Assembly: GCF_001929375.1 (NCBI RefSeq)
Contig: NZ_MSGO01000035.1
Location: 1-57,017 of the forward strand
DNA from: Actinomyces oris
GTDB taxonomy: Bacteria; Actinomycetota; Actinomycetes; Actinomycetales; Actinomycetaceae
Direction: 5' to 3'
Length of the DNA: 57,017 nucleotides
Shown here in pieces: positions 1-8,237 of the stretch (positions are counted from its first letter, which is position 1; every line of letters begins with the position of its first letter). The notes beneath the pieces were generated by a model. That model had not been told where the DNA came from, did not search any database, and worked only from the letters and a program-made list of their open reading frames with translations. Both the position numbers and the translations under genes were made by a program.

Positions 1-387
1 CCGAAGGTCGTGATCTCCATGGCCTTCATCGTCTACACCAACCCCGCCGTGCGCTACCAGACCACCACCATCCTGGGCACTGCGATCGAGGTGGAGTTCA
101 CCCCCGTGTCCTACACCTGGAGCTGGGGAGACGGCACCACCACAACCACCACCGACCCCGGAGCCCCCTACCCCAACCAGACGGTGACCCACCGCTACCA
201 GCACACCGCCACCGGCGTGACCACCTCTTTGACCACGACCTGGACCACCAGATACCGCCCCCAAGGCGAGAACCAGTGGCGGCCCATTGAGGGCACCATC
301 ACCACCACCGAGACCTCCACCCCCTACGACCTGGTCCGCATCGTCACCTACCTCACCGACGACGCCGAAGAAGCCCAAGGCCACTAA
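1..387 (+). CDS. PKD-domain-like protein, 5' end outside window
   Basis: The reading frame is already open at base 1, so this is the 3' part of a gene that starts upstream; the GTG at 10 is only the first in-frame start codon available and need not be real. The visible 128 codons are rich in Thr, and residues around SWSWGDGTTT followed by a VTHRYQHTATG stretch match the core of a PKD (polycystic kidney disease) beta-sandwich, a module common in secreted and surface proteins of actinomycetes. No anchor or sorting signal is present after the domain; the protein ends with EEAQGH. Surface location and a role in adhesion or binding are inference. The downstream neighbour is a dead transporter fragment, so the gene borders a decayed segment. 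Confidence 0.55.
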   Translation, partial: PKVVISMAFIVYTNPAVRYQTTTILGTAIEVEFTPVSYTWSWGDGTTTTTTDPGAPYPNQTVTHRYQHTATGVTTSLTTTWTTRYRPQGENQWRPIEGTITTTETSTPYDLVRIVTYLTDDAEEAQGH

Positions 388-441
388 CCCCCACACCCCC
401 AGCACACACAACCGGAGAGTAGACCACCAGCTCGCCCTGGG

Positions 442-928
442 GTGAGTCTCTTTAGCGCCGAGACGGCCAAGGCCTGGCAGTACGGTTCCTTCAACGCGAT
501 TTCCTGGGGGCAGGTCAGGCCCCTGGCTCTGGCCGCTGTGGTGCTGCTGATCCAGGTCGTGTGGCTCGTGCGGCCTGCGGGCCTGCTGGAGATGGGCGAC
601 GATGCCGCAACCAACCTGGGACTGCGGGTCGGCAGGGTGCGTGGCGCGCTGCTCGGCTACGGCGTCGTGCTGGCGGCGATCTGTGTGGCAACGGCTGGAC
701 CGATTGGCTTCATCGCCCTGGCCGCACCACAGCTGGTGCGCCGGTTGAGCCGGTCGGCTGGGATCACGATGATCGCTTCGGCGTCCATGGGAGCGCTGCT
801 GCTGGGCGGGGCTGATTTCCTGGCGCAACGGTCAGATCCCAGTGGGTCTGGTCAGTGCTGCGGTGGGCGGGATCTACCTTGTCTGGCTGCTCATATTCTC
901 ATCCGAGCGCGCCGGGAGGACTGGCTGA
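442..928 (+). pseudogene. FecCD-family iron-siderophore ABC permease, truncated and frameshifted
   Basis: The translated sequence matches only the C-terminal half of a FecCD/BtuC-type permease: a GSFNAISWGQVRPLALAAVV loop-helix, then GLRVGRVRGALLGYGVVLAA and GPIGFIALAAPQLVRRL, which is the conserved cytoplasmic coupling region that contacts the ATPase. The N-terminal half (about 150-170 residues) is absent. Near 831 the frame is lost: the expected C-terminus QIPVGLVSAAVGGIYLVWLL continues from 833 in the next frame and stops at 926-928. A few residues between ADFLAQR and QIPVG are also missing. Two independent lesions and no start make this a pseudogene. The start given is the first in-frame codon of the fragment, not a functional start. 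Confidence 0.8.
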
Positions 929-944
929 GGCCGCCGTCGGGCGA

Positions 945-1190
945 CCGCCGGAGCCAGGCTGCTGCTCTTTTAAGAACTCGCATCTCCTCACGCATCTCAT
1001 AGCTCCTCCTTGAGTTTCGTGACTCTTAAGCCGACTCTGAGTCCTTCTGGCGGTCCTGGTCGGTGGCGTGCTCCTTCCTGTACCTTGCGACCCAACTGCC
1101 CACGTCTTTGGGCCACAAGATCGTAGGACTCGGTCACCTCCGCTGTGGTGGTCCTCCACAGGCCGCTTCTCGCTCGATCTGTGTCCAGCA
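945..1190 (-). mobile_element. Degenerate IS3-family orfA remnant
   Basis: On the minus strand short pieces in shifting frames recall IS3-type OrfA: an upstream piece reading TAEVTESYDLVA, a middle piece WVARYRKEHATDQDRQKDSE, and a C-terminal piece EMREEMRVLKRAAAWLRR, which resembles the usual OrfA coiled-coil end with its LKxAAA(F/W) motif. Stops and frame changes separate them, so nothing functional remains, and no OrfB or terminal repeat is visible. I see nothing else in the interval 929-1301 between the dead permease and the HAD gene. Confidence 0.45.
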
Positions 1191-1301
1191 GTTCCTATGA
1201 GTACTTTGCTGCTGGCATGGTCTCCTCCCATATCTACTCATGGGAAGAAAATCTCCCCAAGTCTGAGAAACGCCAGGCACTCCACATACAGGTTGGCGAC
1301 G

Positions 1302-2414
1302 TTAGCGGTGCAGCTCAAGCAGCTGCTCCAGAATGGAGACCACCGCGCCGGGGCGTGAGGGGACGCGGACCGTCTGCCTCCTCGCTCTGACCTCTTTTAG
1401 ACCGTCCCCGACGATGACACCGATGTCTGCCGCGCGGATCATCGTCACGTCGTTGGCGTCGTTGCCTACCGCGACCCACGTGGAGACGGGCCGGTGGCGA
1501 AGGCTCAGTACCTGTCTCATGGCGGCAGTCCTTCCTGTGGTACCCGCCCCTCTCGAGACAGCCGGCTTCTCCTCGCCGGTCGGCAGCCTCATGCAGACGC
1601 TTTTGTCCACCCCTGCCGCGCAGACGTCGACAACGCCGTCCTCGTGCGGGTATGCGACGACGCCGTCAAGGCGTAGACCCAGCAAGTCCTGGAGAGTGCC
1701 CGCGTGCTCCGGGCCGCCCGTCTCCTGCGCGTCGGCAGCCCTCGTACCCGGACCAGCCGCTCCTTGTAGCGGATCAGTAATGCTCTGCCTGACGATGTCC
1801 TGCCCCGCACGGCCCCGGCACCTTTTGCTGACGACCGTCACCTTGAGCACATCCTCAGTCGGTACCTGCGTCGGGTCGGTGCACCACGTACCATCCGGGT
1901 AGTCCCGCATGTGCTCCAGGCCGTCCCAGAGGCCCGGTTCCGTTTCGGAATCTTGGTTGCCCCTTCGCTGGGTCTCCTTCTCCGCCGTTGTTCCTGGAGA
2001 CGCAGCGAAATCTGAGACCGCTGCAGACGCCTCCCCTGACCGCGGCTCTGCGACAGGGTCATGCCCCGCCAGTGCAGTGAAAGAGTGGCCCCGGTCCACG
2101 TAGAGGGGCATGCCCGCGCGGAAGGCGGCGTCCACGACGGCGCGGACGTGATCCGCCCTCATGGGATAGCGCCTCTCCTTGTCTCCTAGGCGCAAGAGAG
2201 CCCCGTTGAGGCAGACCGAGCCTTCCAGGCAGGTCACGGCGTCTCCTAGTACCTCGGCCATTCCTCGGGGTGCACGCGAGGTCGCCACGATGACCGATAT
2301 GTCCTCACGTCCCGCGGCCCGCCTGAGAAAGGGGGCCAGCCGGGGATCGGCGACTCCGCCGAAGACGACGGTCCCGTCCAGGTCTGTCACCACGCCCACC
2401 GGGCTGCTCAGCAT
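1302..2414 (-). CDS. HAD-superfamily (Cof/HAD-IIB type) hydrolase
   Basis: A 370-residue protein with the HAD signature in order: motif I DLDGT at residues 11-15 (nucleophile Asp11, acid-base Asp13), motif II in VATSR near 45, and motif IV GNDANDVTMI from about 317, which binds Mg2+. The C2-type cap lies between them, as in Cof-like sugar or nucleotide phosphatases. It is longer than the usual 260-290 residues because of a low-complexity insert rich in Ser, Ala, Glu and Gln around residues 115-160 and another near 220-240. Its ATG overlaps the stop of the NUDIX gene by seven bases (ATGCTGA), so the two are translationally coupled. Substrate cannot be told from sequence. Coupling to a NUDIX hydrolase and a DMT transporter suggests clean-up of a phosphorylated metabolite. 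Confidence 0.8.
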   Translation of the reverse strand: MLSSPVGVVTDLDGTVVFGGVADPRLAPFLRRAAGREDISVIVATSRAPRGMAEVLGDAVTCLEGSVCLNGALLRLGDKERRYPMRADHVRAVVDAAFRAGMPLYVDRGHSFTALAGHDPVAEPRSGEASAAVSDFAASPGTTAEKETQRRGNQDSETEPGLWDGLEHMRDYPDGTWCTDPTQVPTEDVLKVTVVSKRCRGRAGQDIVRQSITDPLQGAAGPGTRAADAQETGGPEHAGTLQDLLGLRLDGVVAYPHEDGVVDVCAAGVDKSVCMRLPTGEEKPAVSRGAGTTGRTAAMRQVLSLRHRPVSTWVAVGNDANDVTMIRAADIGVIVGDGLKEVRARRQTVRVPSRPGAVVSILEQLLELHR

Positions 2415-2830
2415 TGGCCACGCATCTTTGCAATATCAGGAATAACCCTGCTCTGAAAGGTTGACCCATCACCTGGCGAGCAGGTCACGGGGACCCACTC
2501 TACGGCCTCGATCTCAGAGCGAGGGACCGGGTCGCCCACAATATCGCACATGTAGACGAATAGGGTGATCATCCGGCTCCGGTCGAAGATGGAGACATCA
2601 TCATAAGTACCGAAGTAAGTGGCCGACACCAACGAGACCCCGAGCTCCTCATCAAGCTCGCGGCCGAGGCAGGCGACATGCGACTCCCCTCTCTCCAGTT
2701 TGCCTCCAGGAGAAATGAGGGTAGTCGTACCACGCTTGCGGACAAGCAGCACGCTGTCTCCGCGGAGAACGACCGCAGCGCACTTGACAACTGACGGACT
2801 CTCTCTCATGTCACGCCTATCAAATTGCAC
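2408..2830 (-). CDS. NUDIX hydrolase
   Basis: Start chosen as GTG at 2830 because a strong AAGGGAGG ribosome binding site lies just upstream, inside the end of the EamA gene; ATG at 2809 is an alternative. The product is 140 residues, normal for a single NUDIX domain. The Nudix box is clear: GGKLERGESHVACLGRELDE followed by ELG, matching the pattern G-x5-E-x7-REUxEExGU with the substitution D-E-E in the metal-binding cluster. NUDIX enzymes cleave nucleoside diphosphates linked to another moiety; the substrate here is unknown. The gene overlaps both neighbours (11 bases with EamA, 7 with the HAD gene), so the three products are probably made together. Confidence 0.85.
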   Translation of the reverse strand: MQFDRRDMRESPSVVKCAAVVLRGDSVLLVRKRGTTTLISPGGKLERGESHVACLGRELDEELGVSLVSATYFGTYDDVSIFDRSRMITLFVYMCDIVGDPVPRSEIEAVEWVPVTCSPGDGSTFQSRVIPDIAKMRGQC

Positions 2831-3710
2831 CCGCTCCCTCCCTTCTTGAGCGGCGAATGTAGTGCATGTTGAGGCCGACGATCGCCCCAATGACCACCGA
2901 CCCACCCACGAGCGAAGCCGCCCCGGGATTCTCACGGAAGAACAGCCACACCCACACCGGGCCCAGCACTGTCTCCGCCAACACGAAGATTGCCACATGG
3001 TGCACGGGCAGGAGCTTCGGCCCAACGGATAAGCAGACCAGACCGACCGGCATGACCACGAAGCCCTCGGCTACCAGAGGCAGCCATGAGGAGGACTCGT
3101 CAGGAACCTTGACCCCGTGCAGAAGGGCGGCGGCGGTGAGTGCGCACAGCGCCCCACCGACCGCTGTGGTGAGGAAGGGGCTGGAGCGGCGTTTGGAGGA
3201 GCACACGAAGCCGCCGCTCATCGACACGGCAGCCAGCAGGGCCAGCAGTTCCCCCCGGCCTGCGGCGCTGGACAGCTGTGAAGCGAAGATGATCATCATA
3301 CCGGCCAGCGACGCCAGGATCGCCAGGACCGTCGGCCGGTCGATACTGGCCCGGAGAAATACTCGTCCCAGAATTGCTGACCATACCGGCATGGTCGCCA
3401 TGATAAAGAGCGTGTTAGCGGCGGAAGTGCTCTCGATGGAATACACGAATGCCACTGATGCTATCCCGAACATCAGCCCGTTACCCCAGGCAGCCCACTC
3501 GTTGTCCCAGCGTTGCTTTACCCCAGCAACGTGGCAGACCACTGCCGCCAGCACCATGGCAGCGCATATCAGCACACCGCGCCACAACGACAACACCCCG
3601 GCCGGCTGGTCTACAGCGCGGATGAGGGCTGCATCAAAAGACATGACCAGGACCCCGCCGAGCACCACCACCGCACCCCGGACGTATCGGTTATCTAGCA
3701 TTCCCGACAT
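2820..3710 (-). CDS. EamA/DMT-family transporter
   Basis: A 296-residue integral membrane protein with about ten hydrophobic helices in two repeats, typical of the drug/metabolite transporter superfamily (EamA, RhaT-like). The second repeat contains the usual glycine- and proline-rich helix ending AETVLGPVWVWLFFRENPG, a hallmark of EamA domains. Start at 3710: GGAGGG lies nine bases upstream, and the start codon lies inside the end of a broken upstream gene. Substrate unknown; DMT proteins export amino acids, purines or other small molecules. It is first intact gene of the operon with the NUDIX and HAD hydrolases. Confidence 0.85.
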   Translation of the reverse strand: MSGMLDNRYVRGAVVVLGGVLVMSFDAALIRAVDQPAGVLSLWRGVLICAAMVLAAVVCHVAGVKQRWDNEWAAWGNGLMFGIASVAFVYSIESTSAANTLFIMATMPVWSAILGRVFLRASIDRPTVLAILASLAGMMIIFASQLSSAAGRGELLALLAAVSMSGGFVCSSKRRSSPFLTTAVGGALCALTAAALLHGVKVPDESSSWLPLVAEGFVVMPVGLVCLSVGPKLLPVHHVAIFVLAETVLGPVWVWLFFRENPGAASLVGGSVVIGAIVGLNMHYIRRSRREGAGAI

Positions 3711-3829
3711 CTGATCAGTCCCTCCAGATCACGGCAGAAGGCTTCAGTAGCATCGACCCAGGAATCATCCTTGCACCCCAGCCTCGAGATTTCATCGTTG
3801 AGGTGGTGAAAGTGGGGTGAAGGTGTCGC
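3695..3829 (-). pseudogene. C-terminal remnant of a gene truncated by an insertion sequence
   Basis: A minus-strand frame ending CRDLEGLIRCREC and a stop at 3695-3697 runs across the start of the EamA gene, overlapping it by 16 bases, the same coupling seen between the other genes of this operon. Going upstream the sequence stays gene-like to roughly 3800-3830, where IS1380-like sequence begins. So this is probably the tail of a fourth operon member whose 5' part was lost to the insertion. The exact junction cannot be fixed without an intact relative. Too little remains to name the family. Confidence 0.4.
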
Positions 3830-3840
3830 TTCGCCTGGAA

Positions 3841-4944
3841 TAATGCGGGTTGCTGAGATCCGAGAACTCCAGGGGAAGGACACCTTCGTGGTGAAGAATA
3901 GCGGGTTGTATCCGGTTGTGGGTGTGGAGTCCGGGGATGTTCCTGCGGTGGGGCTGGCCGGGGCGAGGCTGCTGAACGAGACGAGCAGGGTCACGGGCCT
4001 GGGCGACGAGCTCTCGTAGGTCCTGTCTGCGTGGCGGCGGTCGTGGGCGGTGCACGATCCGGGCAAGATCATTTTGGATCTGGCGGTGTGCGTGGTCCTG
4101 GGAGGTCGGTGCCTGTCTGACCTTTCGCTGCTGCGGTGCGGCAAGGAGGTCTTCGGGCCTGTTGCCTCTGACCCGACGGTCTCGCGACTTGTGGGGGCCC
4201 TGGCCGACCACGTCGAGGCTGTCGAGGCCGCCGAGGCTGGGCCCGCAGGACAGTGAGACAGCGGGTGTGGGACCTGGCCGGCGAGCACTCACCAACGGCT
4301 GGAATCAGTGCTGAGCGTCCGTTGGTGATCGACGTCGACGCCACCCTGGTGGGCGTCCACTCAGACAAATGAGGGTGCGGCCCCGACCTTCAAGAAGGGG
4401 TTTGGCTACCACCCGCTGACCGCGTGGTTCGACCACGGCCCCGATGGTGGGGGTGAGTGCGCGGCGCTCGTGCTGCGTCCTGGAAACGCGGGCTCGAACA
4501 CTGCCGCCGACCACGTCGAGATCATCCGCCGGGCACTGGACCAGGCCGGGCTCGGCCCCAGACCCGGTAGAAAGGTGCTGGTGCGCATCGACGGGGCCGG
4601 AGGCACGAAGGAGACCATTGAGCTCCTGGCCCGCCGCCCGGGTGTCCTACAGCGTGGGGTTCACGCTTCCCGAGCACACGCCGCAGATCCACGGGCACCA
4701 TCCCCGAGACTGCCTGGGCCCCGGCCTACAACGCTGACGGACAGCCCAGGCAGGGTGCGGACGTCGCTGAGACCCGCCGACCTGGTGGACCTGACCGCTT
4801 GGCCCAAGGGGATGCGGGTCAACCGTGCGCCGAGAGCGGCCCCACCAGGGCGCCCAGCTGCGCTTCGAGGACGTGGGCGGCTACCGGCTGACCGCCTTCG
4901 CCACCAGCACGAGGGTGGGTCAGCTCGCCGATCTCGAGGTGCGA
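3841..4944 (+). pseudogene. IS1380-family transposase remnant
   Basis: Translated pieces in several frames line up in order with an IS1380-type DDE transposase: KNSGLYPVVGVESGDVPAVG, then AVHDPGKIILDLAVCVVLGG, SDPTVSRLVGAL, PLVIDVDATLVGVHSDK (first catalytic Asp region), FKKGFGYHPLTAWFDHG, LRPGNAGSNTAADHVEIIRR, KVLVRIDGAGGTKE, YSVGFTLPEHTPQ and LTAFATSTRVGQLADLEVRA. Stops and frameshifts occur near 4017, 4254, 4370, 4640 and 4840. The C-terminal part (about the last 100 residues) is absent because an IS256-type element begins at 4945. Dead copy; marks this stretch as mobile-element debris. Confidence 0.8.
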
Positions 4945-4968
4945 GCCTGTTCAATGGTTTGTGTAAGC
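4945..4968 (+). repeat. IS256-type left inverted repeat
   Basis: Starts GCCTGTTC and ends TGTGTAAGC; pairs with 6415-6438 at 19 of 24 positions. Lies 22 bases before the transposase ATG. Confidence 0.75.
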
Positions 4969-5749
4969 CCTTGTGGAAGGACTGACACTGATGACTGCTA
5001 CTGATGATGACAACAGGGCTCCTGCTGGTGGGCGGGATGTGGTCGACCGGCTGCGCTCGGCTGGGGCTCTGGATGGCTTGTTCGAGCAGATTGATGCCGG
5101 CCAGGTGAGCATGACCGGGGCTGATGGCCTGCTTCCAGCCCTGGTCAAGGAGGCCCTGGAGAGGGGCCTGGCCGCTGAGCTGACCGAGCACCTGGGCTAC
5201 GACAAGGGCGAGCCGACCTCCCAGGCACGCGGCAACGCCAGGAACGGGACCACGTCCAAGACGGTGGACTCTGAGGTGGGGCTCTTCGAGATCGAGGTGC
5301 CCCGGGACCGGGCCGGGACCTTCACCCCGCGCCTGGTGCGCAAAGGTCAGCGCCGCCTGGACGGGCTCGATGCGATGATCATCAGCCTGTACGCCGGTGG
5401 AATGACGGTGCGCGACATTCAGCACCACCTGGCCTCCACGCTCAGCGTGGAGCTGTCCGCGGGGACCATTTCGAGGATCACCGACGCGGTAGCCGATGCT
5501 GTCCTGGAGTGGCAGCGCCGCCCGCTGGAGGAGTTCTACCCGGTGATCTACCACAGGCGCGATCCGGGCCGATGGTCCGCGTCAATCACCGGGTCGCCTC
5601 CCGCTCGGCCCATATCGCGGTCGGGGCGGGGCATGGACGGTATCAAGCACGTGGCTTAAGTATCTGGGTCCAGGCCGAGGAGGGAGCCTCCTTCTGGGCA
5701 CATGTGTGCGCCGAGCTGGCCAACAGAGGCGTGAGCGACGTGCTGAACG

Positions 5750-5792
5750 TAGAGGGGGCACCTCCCGCACGGGAGCGAAGCGCGCGGGGGAA
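5750..5792. repeat. Short GC-rich hairpin insert within dead IS256
   Basis: The expected transposase sequence runs from a Val-Leu codon stretch straight to a Cys-Asp-Gly-Leu stretch; here about 40 extra bases intervene. The insert holds GGGGGCACCTCCCGCACGGG and GAAGCGCGCGGGGGAA, which fold back on themselves. Its reverse complement shares the CGTG(C)GGGAGGTGCCCCCT core with the insert at 6102-6130, so the two are copies of one small palindromic repeat in opposite orientation. Confidence 0.6.
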
Positions 5793-6101
5793 TGCGACGG
5801 GCTCACCGGCCTTCCCGAGGCGATCGAGGCGACCTGGCCCCAGGCCACGGTCCAGACCTGCGTGGTCCACCTGATCCGAGCCTCGATGCGGTTCGTGTCC
5901 TACGGGGACCGCCGGAAGGTCGCGGCCGCTCTCAAGACCGTTTACACCGCCCCGAACCAGGAGGCCGCCTGGCAGGCTCTGACCGACTTCTCTGAGTCCG
6001 ATATGGGGGTCAAGTATCCCCAGACGGTGGCGACCTGGGAGCGGGCCTGGGAGCGGTTCATCCCGTTCCTGGACTTCCCGCCGATGCTCAGGCGCGTCAT
6101 C

Positions 6102-6130
6102 TCTCCCCCACTTCGTGGGAGGTACCCCCT
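6102..6130. repeat. Second copy of the short hairpin insert
   Basis: About 26 extra bases sit between the codons for RRVI and the TNTIE motif of the transposase. The sequence CTCCCCCACTTCGTGGGAG forms a tight stem-loop and is followed by GTACCCCCT. It resembles the insert at 5750-5792 in reverse orientation. Confidence 0.6.
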
Positions 6131-6414
6131 CCACCAACACGATCGAGACTGCGAGCTACCAGCTGCGCAAGGATCACCGATGAACCGCGGCCACTTCCCC
6201 TCCGATGAGGCGGTGGTCAAGCTGCCGAAAGCTGGCGATCTGCGACATCGAGGACAAACGAGCCCGAGAACGCGACAAGGAGAAAGGACTGCCAGCATCC
6301 AAGCGCAGGGCCAAGGGCAAGCTCGTCGAAGGACAGATCACCACCGACTGGAACAAGGCCCTGGCCCAGCTCACCACCGCCTACCCCGACCGAATCAACC
6401 CCTACCTGTAAAAC

Positions 6415-6438
6415 GCTTACACAGAAAACTGGACAGGC
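6415..6438 (-). repeat. IS256-type right inverted repeat
   Basis: Reverse complement begins GGCCTGTCC and ends TGTGTAAGC; pairs with 4945-4968. It begins three bases after the transposase stop codon. Confidence 0.75.
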
Positions 6439-6607
6439 CCTCAGGTCCTGCAGGCCGGCCTGAAGCAGACGACGGAAGACGTCATCATGCGCCAGGTCCG
6501 GGTCGGACAGGACTTCCTGAATCAGGACGGACACGGCAGACTGGTCACTGGGCATCGTGGGAGCACTCCTGGTGAATCTTGGTCGAGAATCCGGGTCCCA
6601 CGATGCC
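6439..6607 (-). mobile_element. 5' end of a second IS256-type element, truncated
   Basis: On the minus strand an ATG at 6555 opens a frame reading MPSDQSAVSVLIQEVLSDPD and then HDDVFRRLLQAGLQDL, which is the N-terminus of an IS256-type transposase of a different subgroup. It stops matching at 6438, exactly where the other IS256 element ends. Outside the ATG, TCCCACGATGCC at 6596-6607 pairs perfectly with GGCATCGTGGGA at 6551-6562; the outer copy is probably the terminal repeat of the lost element. Only about 170 bases survive. Confidence 0.6.
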
Positions 6608-6717
6608 TCTCTGTGTTCTCAGGCAGCTACACCGGCCAGGGAAGCCCCGCAGGAATTGCCACCACACTAAGAGACCCACCCCACACAGTCGCGCCTTAGA
6701 CCGTCGAGCTCGCCGAG

Positions 6718-6855
6718 TGGTGTCACTGTGGGCGACTTTTAAGAGCACCCCTAGCCAATGACCATCGAGTTATCGCGCATATGTGCTGGTCAGAGCAGTA
6801 CAGGCTCGAGCACGGCAGCAGATGAACACCCCAAAAGTCGCCATTCGTGACACCA
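6718..6855. mobile_element. MITE-like 138-bp element
   Basis: Two 23-base ends, 6718-6740 and 6833-6855, are inverted copies matching at 19 of 23 positions: both start TGGTGTCAC and end GGCGACTTTT when read inward. The 92 bases between them encode nothing recognisable. This is the structure of a miniature inverted-repeat element moved by a transposase elsewhere. No clear target duplication is visible. The remaining intergenic bases 6608-6717 hold nothing I recognise. Confidence 0.5.
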
Positions 6856-6874
6856 AGGCCCTCTGATGTCGCGG

Positions 6875-8182
6875 TCAAGGCCGGCCAGACACCCAGGCCC
6901 TCATGCCGCCCTCAAGGTTGAGGAGCCGGCCGGTGTAGCCCGCAGCCTTCAGCGCCTCGATCGCGCGGGCCGAGCGCACCCCAGCGGCGCACACGACCAC
7001 GGTCGGGCGATCCCCATCCAGCTCGTCCATCCGTGCCACGACCTCACGCAATGGAATGTGCAGAGAGCCTTCCATCGGCTCGAGCGCCACCTCAACATCC
7101 TCACGCACATCCAGAAGCGCCGGCGGCTCGGTGCTCTCCAGGAGCCTCCTCAGCTCGGCCGCAGAGACAGTGCCCACTTCCGCCTCAGGCTCCAGGGCCT
7201 CACCACCTTCCTGAGTCCGGGAGGACGCGGCGGGACCAGGCTCGGAAAGCCCGGCCTGCCGGCGGGACTCACCCCCGGAGCCGAGTTCCTGAGGCTGCGC
7301 CTCGGCGCCAGGATCCCGGGGGATTACGCAGGCATCAGTCTCCGTGACCAGCGTCGTGATAGTCGGGTTCTCCCCGCACACCGGGCAGGCCGGGTTCTTC
7401 GCCACCGGAATCTCCCACAGGCGCGCCCCCCAGGCGTCGAGCATCGCCAGTCTCCCCAGTAGCGGTTGTCCGCCGCCGATCACCAGCTTGAGCGCCTCGG
7501 CTGCCTGCATCGTCCCGATGATCCCGGGCAGCACCCCCAGTACCCCGGCCTCCGCACAGGAGGGCACCGATCCTGCGGGCGGCGGAGTGGGGTGCAGGCA
7601 TCGGTAGCACGGGCCCCGGCACGCGTCGAAAACCCCCACCTGCCCGTTGAACCCCAGCACCGCCCCGTGCACCAGCGGCATCCCCAGCATGACGGCGGCG
7701 TCATTGACCAGGTACCGCGTGGGGAAGTTGTCCGTGCCGTCGATGACCACGTCCCAGCCGCCCAGCAGGTCTCGGGCATTGTCCGCCGTTAACCGAGTCC
7801 GGTGGGCAACGACCTCAACATCGGGGTTGAGTGCCCTGATCGTCTCGGCCGCCGAGTCCACCTTGGGGCGCCCCACGGCCGCCGTGGCATGGATGACCTG
7901 TCGCTGCAGGTTGGAGACATCGACGTCGTCGTCATCAATGATCCCGATCGTCCCCACCCCGGCGGCCGCCAGGTACAGGGCCGCCGGTGCCCCGAGCCCG
8001 CCGGCACCGATGAGCAGGATCCGGGACGCGCGAATGCGCTGCTGCCCCGCAAGCCCCACCTGCGGCACGAGGGCATTGCGGTGGTAGCGCTCCAGCTCAT
8101 CGCGGCTCAGCGGCCGCAGACGCTCCTCGGCGATCACCGATCCGCAGACGCCAACGCGATCGCTTCCCTCAACAGTGCTCAC
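6875..8182 (-). CDS. moeZ: Molybdopterin-synthase adenylyltransferase/sulfurtransferase (ThiF-rhodanese, MoeZ type)
   Basis: Start at GTG 8182 is chosen because AGGGAGG precedes it by four bases; the open frame extends further upstream but lies over the end of modBC. The 435-residue product has a ThiF/MoeB domain: nucleotide loop GAGGLGAPAAL at 59-69, DxDxVDxSNLQRQ at 84-95, zinc ligands CYRC (192, 195) and CPVC, and the E1-type catalytic Cys in PSCAEAG (209). A linker rich in Glu, Gly and Pro joins a rhodanese domain with active loop CAAGVRSA near the end. MOCS3/MoeZ proteins adenylate the C-terminal GG of MoaD and load sulfur on it. The substrate moaD lies in this window and ends GG. Probably the last gene of the nar-mod unit. 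Confidence 0.9.
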   Translation of the reverse strand: MSTVEGSDRVGVCGSVIAEERLRPLSRDELERYHRNALVPQVGLAGQQRIRASRILLIGAGGLGAPAALYLAAAGVGTIGIIDDDDVDVSNLQRQVIHATAAVGRPKVDSAAETIRALNPDVEVVAHRTRLTADNARDLLGGWDVVIDGTDNFPTRYLVNDAAVMLGMPLVHGAVLGFNGQVGVFDACRGPCYRCLHPTPPPAGSVPSCAEAGVLGVLPGIIGTMQAAEALKLVIGGGQPLLGRLAMLDAWGARLWEIPVAKNPACPVCGENPTITTLVTETDACVIPRDPGAEAQPQELGSGGESRRQAGLSEPGPAASSRTQEGGEALEPEAEVGTVSAAELRRLLESTEPPALLDVREDVEVALEPMEGSLHIPLREVVARMDELDGDRPTVVVCAAGVRSARAIEALKAAGYTGRLLNLEGGMRAWVSGRP

Positions 8183-8237
8183 TATGCCTCCCTCATCCTC
8201 GCCCGGTTCTTCTTCCAACGCCTCAGTGCCGCGGCCC

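Larger units (their letters stand above)
4991..6411 (+). pseudogene. IS256-family transposase with multiple frameshifts
   Basis: Begins MTATDDDNRAPAGGRDVVDR and follows the IS256/Mutator transposase pattern: N-terminal AALVKEALERGLAAELTEHLGY-like helix, GLFEIEVPRDRAGTF, and MIISLYAGGMTVRDIQ. The frame is lost near 5555 (before the first catalytic Asp region), restored in another frame, lost again near 5655, interrupted around 5750-5792 and 6102-6130 by short hairpin-forming inserts, and shifted again near 6165 and 6230. The C-terminus LAQLTTAYPDRINPYL ends at TAA 6409-6411. Expected length is about 430 residues. No functional transposase can be made from this copy. Confidence 0.85.
4945..6438 (+). 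mobile_element. IS256-family insertion sequence, inactivated
   Basis: A 1494-bp element bounded by imperfect inverted repeats of 24 bases: 4945-4968 and 6415-6438 match at 19 of 24 positions when one is reverse complemented, sharing the outer GCCTGT and the inner TGTGTAAGC blocks. Inside is one IS256-type (Mutator-like) transposase gene, broken by several lesions. The flanks differ: the left flank is IS1380-type coding sequence and the right flank is another IS256-type element in opposite orientation, and I see no 8-9 bp target duplication. That pattern suggests a deletion or recombination after insertion. Confidence 0.85.
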
